Shown: piece after piece, positions 49,924-61,839 of the stretch
How the letters are laid out: every line of letters begins with the position of its first letter
How positions within the stretch are numbered: position 1 is the stretch's first letter
Origin: Actinomycetota bacterium
GTDB taxonomy: Bacteria; Actinomycetota; Thermoleophilia; Solirubrobacterales; 70-9
Length of the DNA stretch: 64,000 nt
Assembly: GCA_018268675.1 (NCBI GenBank)
Contig: JAFDWB010000095.1
Coordinates: forward strand, 1-64,000
Reading direction: 5' to 3'
Made by a program: the position numbers and the translations under genes
The notes under the pieces: generated by a model
Seen by the model: only the letters and a program-made list of their open reading frames with translations
The model's database searches: none
Told to the model about the DNA's origin: nothing

Positions 49924-50159
49924 TGGCGGGCGCGCGCCGCCTCGGCGAGCCGCGGCCGGTCGCGGTGCGCATCGCCGACGGGACCCCGCGGGCGGTCGGC
50001 GGGGTCGCGGTCGAGGCGGTCCGCGAGGAGTGGCTGGTCGAGGACCGCTGGTGGACGCCACACCCCCTGCGCCGTCATTACTTCGAGCTGGCGCTGGCCG
50101 ACGGCCGCTCGCTCACCGTCTTCCGCGGGGGCGAGCGCTGGTTCAGCCAGCGGGGCTGA
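49923..50159 (+). CDS. DUF6504 small protein of the mutasome operon
   Basis: 78 aa. The end WLVEDRWWTPHPLRRHYFELALADGRSLTVFRGGERWFSQRG is the usual DUF6504 pattern. The gene is typically sandwiched between imuB and dnaE2 in actinobacteria; its role is unknown. Start overlaps the imuB stop (TGATG) and dnaE2 starts 5 bp after its end. Confidence 0.85.
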   Translation: MAGARRLGEPRPVAVRIADGTPRAVGGVAVEAVREEWLVEDRWWTPHPLRRHYFELALADGRSLTVFRGGERWFSQRG

Positions 50160-50164
50160 GCGCG

Positions 50165-53596
<3,432 letters not shown>

Positions 53597-53733
53597 GGGT
53601 TGATTCATGCAAGGCATGGCCGGCCCCGGTTGACGGAAGGCGCGCCGTCCCTTGCCGTCTCTGGGCGAACCGCCGCGCGGATTCTGGTCTGGTCGGGGCC
53701 CGGTCGGCCTCGCCGCGAAAGGGGGAGTCGGGC
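53597..53733. other. Convergent intergenic region after dnaE2
   Basis: 137 bp between dnaE2 and the TetR gene at 53734. No gene; only a weak inverted repeat (GACGGAAGG to CCTTGCCGTC, about 53635-53665) is seen. Confidence 0.4.
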
Positions 53734-54420
53734 TCAGCCCTGGCGGGCGACGCGCGCGGCCTCGTCGTTGCCGACGTAGGGCGAGAGCGTGAACTCGGTC
53801 AGGTCGGGGAGGAGCAACTCGAGGTCCTCGGCCTGGCCGGCGACGATGCGGCGGGAGATGAGCGAGATCATGCCTCCGACCAGCGCTTCCTCGGTCGAGT
53901 CGGAGAGGTGGTCGAGCACGGCTTTCGGGCGGCCCTCGCGGCCGGCGGCGACATAGGGGAGGAAGGTCTGCACGGCGGCGTCGTAGCGCTCGACCACGAC
54001 CGGGCCGGCGACCAGCGCCTCGACCATCGCCAGCCGCGCCAGGTTCGGTTCGGAGGCGAGGAAGACGAGCATCGCCTCGATCCCGGCGCGGGTCGCGGCG
54101 GGCCACTCGTCCTCGGCCTCGAAGGCGGCGTCGACACGCTCGCGGAGTTGCTCCGTAACCGTGTCGAAAGCCGCGACGAAGCACTCGTCCTTACCCTCGA
54201 AATGCTCATAGAAGGTGCGCCGCGAGACCGCCGCGTGGCGGGTGATATCGGCGATCGTGGTGCCGCCGTAGCCTTTTTCGGCGACCGCCTCGGCGAGCCC
54301 GGCGATCAGCCGCTCGCGCTGGTTGTGGACGACGAAGTCGCGCGGCAGGCCGTGCCGGCCCGGCGGCAGGCGGGAAAGCTCGGGCGGGTATTCGGCAGCT
54401 TCGGCGGGATCGAGGGCCAC
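53734..54420 (-). CDS. TetR-family transcriptional regulator 1
   Basis: 228 aa. HTH AGLAEAVAEKGYGGTTIADITRHAAVSRRTFYEHFEGKDECF in the N-terminal part, then a helical ligand domain ending PYVGNDEAARVARQG. A 25-aa extension precedes the HTH. It is paralogous to its upstream neighbour at 54440-55093. TATCTT lies 6 nt before the GTG start (54427-54432), suggesting its own leaderless transcript. Confidence 0.88.
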   Translation of the reverse strand: MALDPAEAAEYPPELSRLPPGRHGLPRDFVVHNQRERLIAGLAEAVAEKGYGGTTIADITRHAAVSRRTFYEHFEGKDECFVAAFDTVTEQLRERVDAAFEAEDEWPAATRAGIEAMLVFLASEPNLARLAMVEALVAGPVVVERYDAAVQTFLPYVAAGREGRPKAVLDHLSDSTEEALVGGMISLISRRIVAGQAEDLELLLPDLTEFTLSPYVGNDEAARVARQG

Positions 54421-54426
54421 GGGGCG

Positions 54427-54432
54427 AAGATA
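54427..54432 (-). promoter_or_regulatory. -10 hexamer TATCTT, leaderless start
   Basis: TATCTT on the minus strand ends 6 nt before the GTG at 54420; it has the same hexamer and spacing as the SoxR-regulated gene at 45032. Confidence 0.55.
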
Positions 54433-54439
54433 CTCTCGG

Positions 54440-55093
54440 CTACAGCCGGGCGGTCGCCCGCTGCGCCGACTCGGCGCCGATATAGGGGGTCAAGGCGAAG
54501 TCGACGAGATCCGGGAGGAGCGACTCGATCTGTTCGGTCTGGCCGAGCACGATCCGCTGGTAGATGACCCAGAAGATGCCGCCGGCGATCGCCTCCTCGA
54601 GCGTCTCGGGAAGATCCTCACCCTGCGGCGAGGACTCGCGGCCGAGGCGCAGCAGGGGGAGGAAGGACTGCAGCGACTGCTCGTAGCGCTCCTGCGCCGC
54701 GGGCCCGGCGGAGAGCGCCTCGACGATGCAGGTGCGGGCGAGTGCGGGCTCGCCGGCGACGTAGGCGAGGAAGGCACCGAGCCCGGTGACGAGCCGCGCT
54801 TCCCAGCTCTCCGCCTCCGCGGCCGCCTCGACCACCCGCTTGAGCGCCTCCTCCACCGCGTAGTCCTGGGTGGCGAGGAAGCAGTCTTCCTTCGATGCGA
54901 AGTTGTCGTAGAAGGTGTTACGGGCGATTCCGGCGCGGCGCACGATGTCGGCGACGGTGACCGCGCGGTAGCCGCGGTCCATGGTCTCCTCGGCGAGGGC
55001 GCTGATGATCCGCGCGCGCTGGTGGCGGGCGATGAACTCGCGGGAGAGGCGCTGGCGACCGGGGGGCGGTCGCATCGAGGTTCGCTCGGCCAC
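54440..55093 (-). CDS. TetR-family transcriptional regulator 2
   Basis: 217 aa. HTH ISALAEETMDRGYRAVTVADIVRRAGIARNTFYDNFASKEDCF; the C-terminus TPYIGAESAQRATARL matches the ending of the downstream paralogue. TACCGT lies 7 nt before the GTG at 55093. Its upstream region has a direct repeat AACTTC-AACTTG near 55120-55131. Targets may include the neighbouring enoyl-CoA hydratase gene, as in many fatty-acid regulators (inference). Confidence 0.88.
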   Translation of the reverse strand: MAERTSMRPPPGRQRLSREFIARHQRARIISALAEETMDRGYRAVTVADIVRRAGIARNTFYDNFASKEDCFLATQDYAVEEALKRVVEAAAEAESWEARLVTGLGAFLAYVAGEPALARTCIVEALSAGPAAQERYEQSLQSFLPLLRLGRESSPQGEDLPETLEEAIAGGIFWVIYQRIVLGQTEQIESLLPDLVDFALTPYIGAESAQRATARL

Positions 55094-55100
55094 GAACAGG

Positions 55101-55106
55101 ACGGTA
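55101..55106 (-). promoter_or_regulatory. -10 hexamer TACCGT, leaderless start
   Basis: TACCGT on the minus strand ends 7 nt before the GTG at 55093. Confidence 0.5.
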
Positions 55107-55195
55107 CCGGAACTGATCCAACTTCAACTTGGGCTTTGTTGAATGAAAAGGCTCGGTATTAAGGTGGAATCCGCCGACCCTTAAGCGCCGAAGGC

Positions 55196-55963
55196 TCACG
55201 CCTCTGCATCCGGCGCCGCCTCCCCGTGGCGCCCCTCGCCGGCGGCGAAACGGGCCGCGCCCCGGGCGGCGGTGGCGAGCGTCTCCCGCCCGAGCCGGTG
55301 CTCGAGCGCCAGGCCCTCGGCGAGCGGCAGGCCGAGCCCCTCGATCGTGGCGCGTCGGTCGGCGAGCAGCGTCTCCTGCGGGAAGGCGGCGAGCGCCTCG
55401 ACCAGCTCCAGCGCCCGCCCCAGATGCGCGCCCGGCGCGGTGACCGCGGTGAGCAGGCCGATCCGCTTCGCCTCCTCGGCGTCGACGGCGCGGCCGGTCA
55501 GGATCAGGTCGAGCGCCCTCCCCAGCCCGACCACGCGCGGCAGCCGCTGCGTCCCGCCGTCGACCAGCGGCACGCCCCAGCGCCGCTCGAAGCAGCCGAA
55601 AGTCGAGCCCGGCGTCGCCAGACGCAGGTCGCACCAGAGCGCCAGCTCGAGCCCGCCCGCCAGGCACCAACCGTCGATCGCGGCGATCGTCGGCTTCGAT
55701 GCGGCGAGCCGGCTGAAGCCCATCGGCCCGGCCGGGTCGTCGACATCGAGGTCCATCGCCTTCAGGTCGGCGCCCGCGCAGAACGCCTCTCCCCCGGCCC
55801 CGGTCAGGACCAGCGCCCGGGCGCCCGCGTCGGCCTCGAAGCGCGCGAGCCCCTCGCGCAGCGCCCGCGCGGTCGCCGCATCGACGGCGTTCCGCCGCTC
55901 CGGCCGGTCGATCGTCAGCACCGCGGCGGCGCCGACGCGCTCGTAGCGAACTCCCTCCCCCAC
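55196..55963 (-). CDS. Enoyl-CoA hydratase/isomerase family protein
   Basis: 255 aa crotonase fold. GGEAFCAGADLKAM (first oxyanion strand) and AAIDGWCLAGGLELALWCDLRLA (second) are intact. The catalytic Glu at the end of the second motif region aligns with FGCFERRWGVPL; the exact reaction (hydration or isomerisation) cannot be told. GTG start at 55963 with GACGAT 6 nt upstream. Confidence 0.88.
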   Translation of the reverse strand: MGEGVRYERVGAAAVLTIDRPERRNAVDAATARALREGLARFEADAGARALVLTGAGGEAFCAGADLKAMDLDVDDPAGPMGFSRLAASKPTIAAIDGWCLAGGLELALWCDLRLATPGSTFGCFERRWGVPLVDGGTQRLPRVVGLGRALDLILTGRAVDAEEAKRIGLLTAVTAPGAHLGRALELVEALAAFPQETLLADRRATIEGLGLPLAEGLALEHRLGRETLATAARGAARFAAGEGRHGEAAPDAEA

Positions 55964-56126
55964 GCCGCCATCGTCCCACAGGGGGCACGGGCGGTGCGGG
56001 ATCGGGCGGGCTAGTCGCGGCAGAACTCGCGGGGATGCGCGCGACGCCCGGCTCCCGCTGTGAGGTGCGCCCCGGTCGCCGGTCGCGAGATGGGCAGGGA
56101 CCCCGCGACCACCGCGAAACCTAGGC

Positions 56127-56142
56127 AGCCGTCCGGACGGCT
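56127..56142. promoter_or_regulatory. 16-bp perfect palindrome, possible operator
   Basis: AGCCGTCCGGACGGCT lies just upstream of TACTCT (56147-56152), a -10 candidate 9 nt before the sugar transporter ATG, so a dimeric repressor bound here would block the promoter. Confidence 0.5.
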
Positions 56143-56161
56143 CGGATACTCTCCCGGCGGG

Positions 56162-57577
56162 ATGAACGGAGGGTCGGAGGCGTCCGCGCGACGGGCGCGG
56201 CGCAACGTGGTCCTGACGGCAGCGATCGCCGGGCTCGGCGGGCTGCTGTTCGGCTACGACACCGGCATCATCGCCAGCGCCCTCCTCTTCATCAAGACCG
56301 ACTTCCACCTCGGCAGCTTCGCCCAGGGGCTGGTCGTCGCCGCGGTCCCGATCGGGGCGGTCGGCGGCGCCGCGATCGCCGGGCCCGCCGCCGACACCTA
56401 CGGGCGGCGACTGATGATCCTGGTCTCGGCGATCGTCTTCATCGTCGGCGCCCTGGCCAGCGCCGCGGCGCCCGGCCTCGCCGTCCTCGTCGTCGCCCGG
56501 GTCGTGATCGGCGTCGCGATCGGGCTGGCCTCCGCCGCCGCGCCGGTCTACATCTCCGAGGTGGCGCCGCCGGAGAGCCGCGGCCGCCTGGTCAGCTTCT
56601 TCCAGCTCGCGGTGACGGTCGGGATCCTCGTCGCCTACCTGGTCGGGCTCGCCTTCAACGGGATCGAAGGCTGGCGCTGGATGCTCGGGCTCGGCTGCGT
56701 GCCGGCGCTGGCACTCGCCTTCGGCATGCTGCGGATGCCGCAGAGCCCGCGCTGGCTGGTGATGAAAGGCGACGACTACGCGGCGCGGGCGGTGCTGGCG
56801 AAGATCCGCGTCGACGACCCCGACACGATCGACCGCGAGATCGAGGAGATCCAGGAGTCGGTCGAAAGCGACGCCAAGCCGGGCTCCTGGTCGGACCTGC
56901 TGCAGCCGGCGGTGAAGGCGGCGCTGGTGGTCGGGATCGGGCTGGCGATCCTGCAGCAGGTGACCGGGATCAACACGGTCATCTACTACGCGCCGACGAT
57001 CGTCGAATTCACCGGCGTGAACTCTTCGGCGGGCTCGATCCTGGCCGCGGTCGGGGTCGGGATCGTCAACGTCGGCATGACCGTGGTGGCGATCCGGCTG
57101 CTCGACCGGGTCGGCCGGCGCCCCATGCTGATGGTCGGCGTCTCCGGCATGGTGATCTCGCTGGTGGCGCTCGGCGGCGCCTTCGTCGGCGGCGGCGGCT
57201 CGACCCTGTCCTCGGTCGTCGCGGTGGTCAGCCTGATGACCTACGTCGCCTCCTTCGCGATCAGCCTCGGCCCGATCTTCTGGCTGCTGAACGCCGAGAT
57301 CTACCCGCTCGGCGTGCGCAGCAAGGCGGCCGGGCTGGGGACGGCGGCCAACTGGACCTTCAACTTCATCGTCTCGCTGACCTTCCTGCTGCTGATCGAA
57401 GCGCTGGGGCGGTCGGGCGCGTTCTGGTTCTACGCCGCGATCGGCGTGCTGACGCTGTGGTTCTGCTGGAAGCTGGTGCCGGAGACGAAGGGCAAGCCGC
57501 TGGAGGAGATCGAGGCGGAGTTCGAAGCGCGGGCCGCGGCGGGCTCGGCCCGGGGCGCCGCCGGCCGGCCCGCCTGA
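56162..57577 (+). CDS. MFS sugar:proton symporter
   Basis: 471 aa, 12 helices, Sugar_tr family. GLLFGYDTGIIASALLFIK at the start, YGRRLMILVSA, PVYISEVAPPESRGRLVSFFQ, central QQVTGINTVIYYAPTIV and the terminal VPETKGKPLEEIE are the family signatures. The sugar is unknown; the QQVTGIN motif favours hexoses or pentoses. ATG at 56162. Confidence 0.93.
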   Translation: MNGGSEASARRARRNVVLTAAIAGLGGLLFGYDTGIIASALLFIKTDFHLGSFAQGLVVAAVPIGAVGGAAIAGPAADTYGRRLMILVSAIVFIVGALASAAAPGLAVLVVARVVIGVAIGLASAAAPVYISEVAPPESRGRLVSFFQLAVTVGILVAYLVGLAFNGIEGWRWMLGLGCVPALALAFGMLRMPQSPRWLVMKGDDYAARAVLAKIRVDDPDTIDREIEEIQESVESDAKPGSWSDLLQPAVKAALVVGIGLAILQQVTGINTVIYYAPTIVEFTGVNSSAGSILAAVGVGIVNVGMTVVAIRLLDRVGRRPMLMVGVSGMVISLVALGGAFVGGGGSTLSSVVAVVSLMTYVASFAISLGPIFWLLNAEIYPLGVRSKAAGLGTAANWTFNFIVSLTFLLLIEALGRSGAFWFYAAIGVLTLWFCWKLVPETKGKPLEEIEAEFEARAAAGSARGAAGRPA

Positions 57578-57591
57578 CCGAACCGCGCCGG

Positions 57592-57597
57592 TACCCT
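57592..57597 (+). promoter_or_regulatory. -10 hexamer TACCCT, leaderless start
   Basis: TACCCT ends 6 nt before the metF ATG; the 26-bp gap after the transporter gene leaves no room for a riboswitch. Confidence 0.5.
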
Positions 57598-57603
57598 TGG
57601 CCG

Positions 57604-58527
57604 ATGCGCATCGACGAGATCATCGCCGGCAAGCGGCCGACCTTCTCGGTCGAGTTCTCCCCGCCCCGGACGCCGGAGGCGGAGAAGGCGCTGTTCGAGA
57701 CGGCGCGGCAGCTGCGCGAGCTGGAGCCCGACTTCGTCTCGGTGACCTACGGCGCAGGCGGGTCGACTCGCGACGGCACGGTCGAGATCACGCGGGCGCT
57801 GAGGGACGAGCTCGGCTTCGAGACGATGGCCCACCTCAGCTGCGTCGGCGAGACGGCGGAGGGGCTGGCGGCGACGCTCGACAAGATCGCCGCCGCCGGG
57901 ATCGAGAACGTCTTCGCCCTGCGCGGTGACCCACCGCGCGGACAGAGCGACTTCGAGCAGCCCGAGGGCGGGCTCGGCAGCGCCGCCGAGCTGACCGCGT
58001 TCATCGAAGCCGGGCCGTGGGATTTCGCCCTCGGCGGCGCCTGCTTCCCGGAGGTTCACCCGGAGGCGCCCGACCTGGAGACCGACCTCGCCTACCTGAA
58101 GCGCAAGGTCGAGGCCGGCGCCTCCTTCCTCACCACCCAGCTCTTCTTCGACAACCAGGTCTACTTCGACTTCGTCGCCGCGGCGCGGGCGGCGGGGATC
58201 GAGGTGCCGATCCTGGCGGGCGTGATCCCGGTCGGCAGCTTCGCCCAGACGAAGCGGATCTGCGAGCTCTGCGAAGCCTCGATCCCGGCCCCCCTCGAAG
58301 CGGCCTTCGAAGCGGCCGGCGACGACCCTGCCCGCGAGTTCGAGCTCGGCGTCGCCTACGCGGCCCAACAGTGCTCCGAGCTCCTGATCGCCGGCGCCCC
58401 GGGCATCCACTTCTACGCCCTGAACCGCGCCCCCGCGACCCGCGCCGTGCTCGGCGCCCTGAAGGCCTCGAAGCCCTGGGAGCGGACTCGCGGGGATGCC
58501 TCTGCGCTGGCAGGCCGCATCGGCTAG
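57604..58527 (+). CDS. metF: Methylenetetrahydrofolate reductase
   Basis: 307 aa TIM-barrel flavoenzyme reducing methylene-THF to methyl-THF for methionine synthesis. Motifs: FSVEFSPPRTPEAE (active-site Glu), TYGAGGSTRDGT, LRGDPPRGQ, FLTTQLFFDNQVYFDF and GVIPVGSF. FAD-binding and catalytic residues are in place. Length is normal for the bacterial enzyme. Confidence 0.95.
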   Translation: MRIDEIIAGKRPTFSVEFSPPRTPEAEKALFETARQLRELEPDFVSVTYGAGGSTRDGTVEITRALRDELGFETMAHLSCVGETAEGLAATLDKIAAAGIENVFALRGDPPRGQSDFEQPEGGLGSAAELTAFIEAGPWDFALGGACFPEVHPEAPDLETDLAYLKRKVEAGASFLTTQLFFDNQVYFDFVAAARAAGIEVPILAGVIPVGSFAQTKRICELCEASIPAPLEAAFEAAGDDPAREFELGVAYAAQQCSELLIAGAPGIHFYALNRAPATRAVLGALKASKPWERTRGDASALAGRIG

Positions 58528-58587
58528 AGGCTGATCCGGCACAGGGCTCACCGGGGGTCTGCCCGCCGGGACCGCGGGACCAATCAC

Positions 58588-59553
58588 CTAACCCCGGTAG
58601 GCGGGAAAGAACCCGCCGGCGTCGCGGCCGGCGGAGAGGGCGGCGTAGCGCTCGGGGTCGCAGACGATCTCCGAGGTGCGCCAGGCGAGGGTGCGGTTGG
58701 CGAAGCCGCGCTTGAACTCCTCGAGCGCGTCGCCGGGGGTGATGCCGCCGCCGAGGTTGAGGGGTAGGTCGAGGTCGGTGGCCTGCTCGGCCAGGCGGGC
58801 GACGACGTTCTTCATCGGCGAGTCGGCGAGGTGGAAGTCGGCGCTGCCGCTGAGGTAGTAGTGGAGGTAACCGTCGCTGACGCAGGCGATCGAGGCGGCG
58901 GCGGGGGCGCCCGCCGGGTCGGTGGCAAGCGCCAGCCAGGTGCGCTCCGCGGCGAAGAGGCGGTCGAAGTAGGCGGCGCCGAAGAAGTAGTGGGCAGCGG
59001 CACCGGTGCGTCGCATCGTCTGCTCGTAGAGGTCGAGGAAGGCGGCCCGCTGGGCGGCGCTCGTCTCGCCCCCGGGGACCAGCTCGACCGTGTACCCGGC
59101 CTCGAGATTGCGACGCACCTGGCGACGGTCGGTCGGTCGGCTCTTCGGCTTCAGCGCCGGGTCGGCGATCTGGACCACGTTGCGCCCCGTCGCGCCTGCC
59201 AGCGGCACGAGGTCGAGGCGGTGGCGGATGAAGACCGACACCAGCCCGGTGCGGGAGAAATCGACCGCGCCCGGGTCCAGCACCGCCGACGGGTCGGGGC
59301 CGACCACCGCCAGGCCCGGGTAGCCATAGGGCGACACCGCATCGCGCTCCGGGCCGTCGCCGATCTCGCGCACGATCAGAGGCGCCAGCAGCTCGACGCC
59401 CTGCGCCACGATCCGCAGCGTGTGCGTGGCGCCCTCGGCGGCGAGGAACTCAGGGCTGCGGAAGAACTCGGCCGGCTGCCCGCCGACCACGGCCCCGGCG
59501 GAGGAGGCCCCACCGTCCTCGACCAGCTCCGCGAACGGCCTCGGGCTACTCAC
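58588..59553 (-). CDS. GNAT/FemAB-like acyltransferase
   Basis: 321 aa. The C-terminal half has a GNAT fold of the BioF2/FemAB type (YEQTMRRTGAAAHYFFGAAYFDRL, AASIACVSDGYLHYYLSGSADFHLADSPMKNVVARLAEQA, FKRGFANRTL). Such proteins join amino acids or acyl groups to polysaccharides or peptidoglycan precursors. Its start overlaps the next acetyltransferase by 8 bp, and the glycan cluster lies just upstream. Confidence 0.78.
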   Translation of the reverse strand: MSSPRPFAELVEDGGASSAGAVVGGQPAEFFRSPEFLAAEGATHTLRIVAQGVELLAPLIVREIGDGPERDAVSPYGYPGLAVVGPDPSAVLDPGAVDFSRTGLVSVFIRHRLDLVPLAGATGRNVVQIADPALKPKSRPTDRRQVRRNLEAGYTVELVPGGETSAAQRAAFLDLYEQTMRRTGAAAHYFFGAAYFDRLFAAERTWLALATDPAGAPAAASIACVSDGYLHYYLSGSADFHLADSPMKNVVARLAEQATDLDLPLNLGGGITPGDALEEFKRGFANRTLAWRTSEIVCDPERYAALSAGRDAGGFFPAYRG

Positions 59554-60097
59554 CGAACAGGTCGGCGGTGGCGGCGCGGAACTCCTCCGGCAGGACGCCC
59601 CAGACCTCGCAGTCGTCGGGCGGCTCGCCGTCGCGCGCGAGGTGCGCCCGCATCGTCCCCTCGTGCTGCCAGCCGAGGCCGGCGACGGTCTTCTTGGCGA
59701 TCTCGTTGCGGGCGGGGATGCGGCCGTAGACCCGGTGGGCGCCGAACTCGTCGAACGCCTTCTTCACCGTCAGCGCCTCGGCGCGCCGCCCGACCCCCTT
59801 GCCGCGAACGTCGTCGCCGATCAGCGCGCCGAGCTCGGGCGCGGTCTGGCGGAACAGCCCGTAGAGGGCGGTGAACCCGACCGGCTCCGCGTACCCCTCG
59901 ACCATGATCGCGAACTTGCGGTCTTCGCCGGAGTCGGCCATCGCCCGCCGCGTCCAGGCCTCGGCCTGCTCGAGCGAGAAGCTGTCGCGCTGCTCCATCA
60001 GCGACCTGGTCGCCTCCTCGTTGTTGAACCAGCGGTGGACGGCGGGCGCGTCGCCCTCCTCGAAGGTCCTCAAGCTCACTTCCGGTCGATCGGCCAC
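59546..60097 (-). CDS. RimJ/RimL-type GNAT acetyltransferase
   Basis: 183 aa. Acetyl-CoA site IGDDVRGKGVGRRAEALTVKKAF and RIPARNEIAKKTVAGLGWQHEGTMR are typical of RimJ/RimL-like enzymes; these also include sugar-N-acetyltransferases of glycan clusters, which fits the location. GTG start with TAGGGT 6 nt upstream. Confidence 0.88.
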   Translation of the reverse strand: MADRPEVSLRTFEEGDAPAVHRWFNNEEATRSLMEQRDSFSLEQAEAWTRRAMADSGEDRKFAIMVEGYAEPVGFTALYGLFRQTAPELGALIGDDVRGKGVGRRAEALTVKKAFDEFGAHRVYGRIPARNEIAKKTVAGLGWQHEGTMRAHLARDGEPPDDCEVWGVLPEEFRAATADLFGE

Positions 60098-60103
60098 GCG
60101 GGA

Positions 60104-60109
60104 ACCCTA
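60104..60109 (-). promoter_or_regulatory. -10 hexamer TAGGGT, leaderless start
   Basis: TAGGGT on the minus strand ends 6 nt before the GTG at 60097; it overlaps the end of the sugar transferase gene. Confidence 0.5.
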
Positions 60110-60670
60110 CCCGGGCGAGACGCCCTTGCCGGTGAGGACCGGCAACACGGTCATGCCGAGGATGCGGAGATCGAGGCGGGCGCTGCGGTGCTCGACGTAC
60201 CAGTCGTCGAGCTCGACCCGTTCCGGCCAGCCGATGTCGGCCCGCCCCTGCACCTGCGCCCAGCCGGTGATCCCCGGGAGGACGTCGAAGCGCGGGTGGC
60301 CGTGCAGGGAGAAGTAGTCCAGGTGGGCGGGCAGGGCCGGGCGCGGGCCGACGATCGCCATCTCCCCGCGCAGCACGTTGACCAGGTTGGGGACCTCGTC
60401 GAGCGAGGTGCGGCGCATCACCTCCCCCGCCCGCGTGACCCGCGGGTCGCCCTCGCCGACCGCCGTCCCAACCCCGTCGGGGTCGGAGCCCTCGACCATC
60501 GTCCGCAGCTTCAGCATCTCGAAGACGCGGCCGTCCTTGCCCACGCGCTGCTGGCGGTAGAGCACCGGGCCGCGGCTGTCGAGCTTGATCCAGATAGCCG
60601 CCGCGAGCAGCAGCGGCGAGAGGACGAGGAGCCCGAGGGCGGCGAGCGCCCGGTCGATGGCGGGCGGCAT
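60107..60670 (-). CDS. Undecaprenyl-phosphate sugar-1-phosphate transferase (short form)
   Basis: 187 aa, the catalytic bacterial sugar-transferase domain only: one membrane segment (ALAALGLLVLSPLLLAAAIWIKLD), then KLRTMVEG, RRTSLDEVPNLVNVLRGEMAIVGPRPALP and WAQVQGR. It loads the first sugar phosphate onto the lipid carrier to start a surface glycan. The long N-terminal membrane region of WbaP-like enzymes is absent. It overlaps the glycosyltransferase upstream by 1 bp. Confidence 0.9.
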   Translation of the reverse strand: MPPAIDRALAALGLLVLSPLLLAAAIWIKLDSRGPVLYRQQRVGKDGRVFEMLKLRTMVEGSDPDGVGTAVGEGDPRVTRAGEVMRRTSLDEVPNLVNVLRGEMAIVGPRPALPAHLDYFSLHGHPRFDVLPGITGWAQVQGRADIGWPERVELDDWYVEHRSARLDLRILGMTVLPVLTGKGVSPG

Positions 60671-61839
60671 CAGCGCGTCCCCGCCGCCTTCTCCCAGCGC
60701 CCGCCGGACCCGTGCCGGAGGCGGTCCCAGAGGCCGAGGGCGATCGAGGCCTGGGTGAGGACGTAGTAGCGGGCGACGCGCACGACCGCGTCGTCGGGGA
60801 GGCGGGCGGAGAGGGCCGCGACCGCGAGCAGGGCCAGCTGCAGGATCAGGGTCAGGTAGTAGAACCAGCCCGTCCCCAGCAGCACCAGATTGGCGAGGAA
60901 GACGAGGACGTGGAGGAACGGCGTCGCGTAGCGCAACAGCCGGTGCGAGAAGAGCTCGAAGGCGAACAGCGGTGGGTAGCCGCGCGGGGACAGCATGCCT
61001 TCGCCGACGACGATGTCCCAAAGGCCGACCATCATCCGCCGTTTGCGGGCGAACTCGCCCTCGATCGTCGGCACCATCTTCTCCTCGGCGCGCGCCGCGG
61101 GCGCGTAGAGCGAGCGCAGGCCGCGCTTGGCGAAGCGGAACGGGAAGCTCAGGTCGTGGCTGCCGGAGGGCGGCAGCGCCTCGTAGGCGGAGCGACGCAC
61201 CGCGTAGATCGCGCCGTTGCCGGCGGTGATCCCGGCCAGCTCGGACTCCATCGCGCGGATCGCCATCTCGTAGCGCCAGTAGGCGCCCTCCAGGTTGTCG
61301 CCGTCGGGATCACGGAACCGGACCTGGCCGCAGACGTAGCCGACCCGCTCGTCGGCGAACGGCGCCAGCAGGCGGCCGAGCGCGTCGGGCGCCCACTCCG
61401 CGTTGGCGTCGGAGAAGGCGAGGAACTCGCCGTCGGCTTCGGCGACCGCCGCGTTCAGCGCCGTGACCTTGCCGCCCGGGGGCAGCTCGAGCACGAGGTC
61501 GGCGCCCGCGGCGCGAGCGCGCTCCGCGGTCGCGTCGCTGGAGCCGTCGGAGGCGACGATGATCTGCAGCAGCTCCCGCGGCCAGTCGAGCCGCAGCGCG
61601 TTCTCGACCTTCGCCGCGATCACGTCCTCCTCGTCGTAGGCGGGGACGATGATCGAGACCAGCGGCGGTTCCCCCGGCGCGGTGCCGGTGCCGAGCGCCC
61701 GCGGTGCCTTCGGCCCCCCCATCGCTTCGCGCCCCCGGCGCCCGCTGAGGAGCGCCCGCAGCACGAACGGGTAGCCGACCTGGGCGTAGACGATCGCCGC
61801 CGCGCAGACCCAGAAGACGATCGAGGCGAGCGTCGTCAT
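60670..61839 (-). CDS. Glycosyltransferase family 2, membrane-bound
   Basis: 389 aa. One N-terminal helix, GT-A domain with SIIVPAYDEEDVIAAKVENAL, DGSSDAT, FSDANAEWAPDAL (DxD-like), and ARKRRMMVGLWDIV (QxxRW-like), and three C-terminal helices. This fits a processive or lipid-linked GT2 used in exopolysaccharide synthesis. Overlaps both neighbours by 1-4 bp. Confidence 0.9.
   Translation of the reverse strand: MTTLASIVFWVCAAAIVYAQVGYPFVLRALLSGRRGREAMGGPKAPRALGTGTAPGEPPLVSIIVPAYDEEDVIAAKVENALRLDWPRELLQIIVASDGSSDATAERARAAGADLVLELPPGGKVTALNAAVAEADGEFLAFSDANAEWAPDALGRLLAPFADERVGYVCGQVRFRDPDGDNLEGAYWRYEMAIRAMESELAGITAGNGAIYAVRRSAYEALPPSGSHDLSFPFRFAKRGLRSLYAPAARAEEKMVPTIEGEFARKRRMMVGLWDIVVGEGMLSPRGYPPLFAFELFSHRLLRYATPFLHVLVFLANLVLLGTGWFYYLTLILQLALLAVAALSARLPDDAVVRVARYYVLTQASIALGLWDRLRHGSGGRWEKAAGTR

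Noticed and set aside
57578-57603. SAM or folate riboswitch before metF
   Set aside because: Only 26 bp separate metF from the transporter gene, and a -10 hexamer sits 6 nt before the ATG; there is no room for an aptamer.
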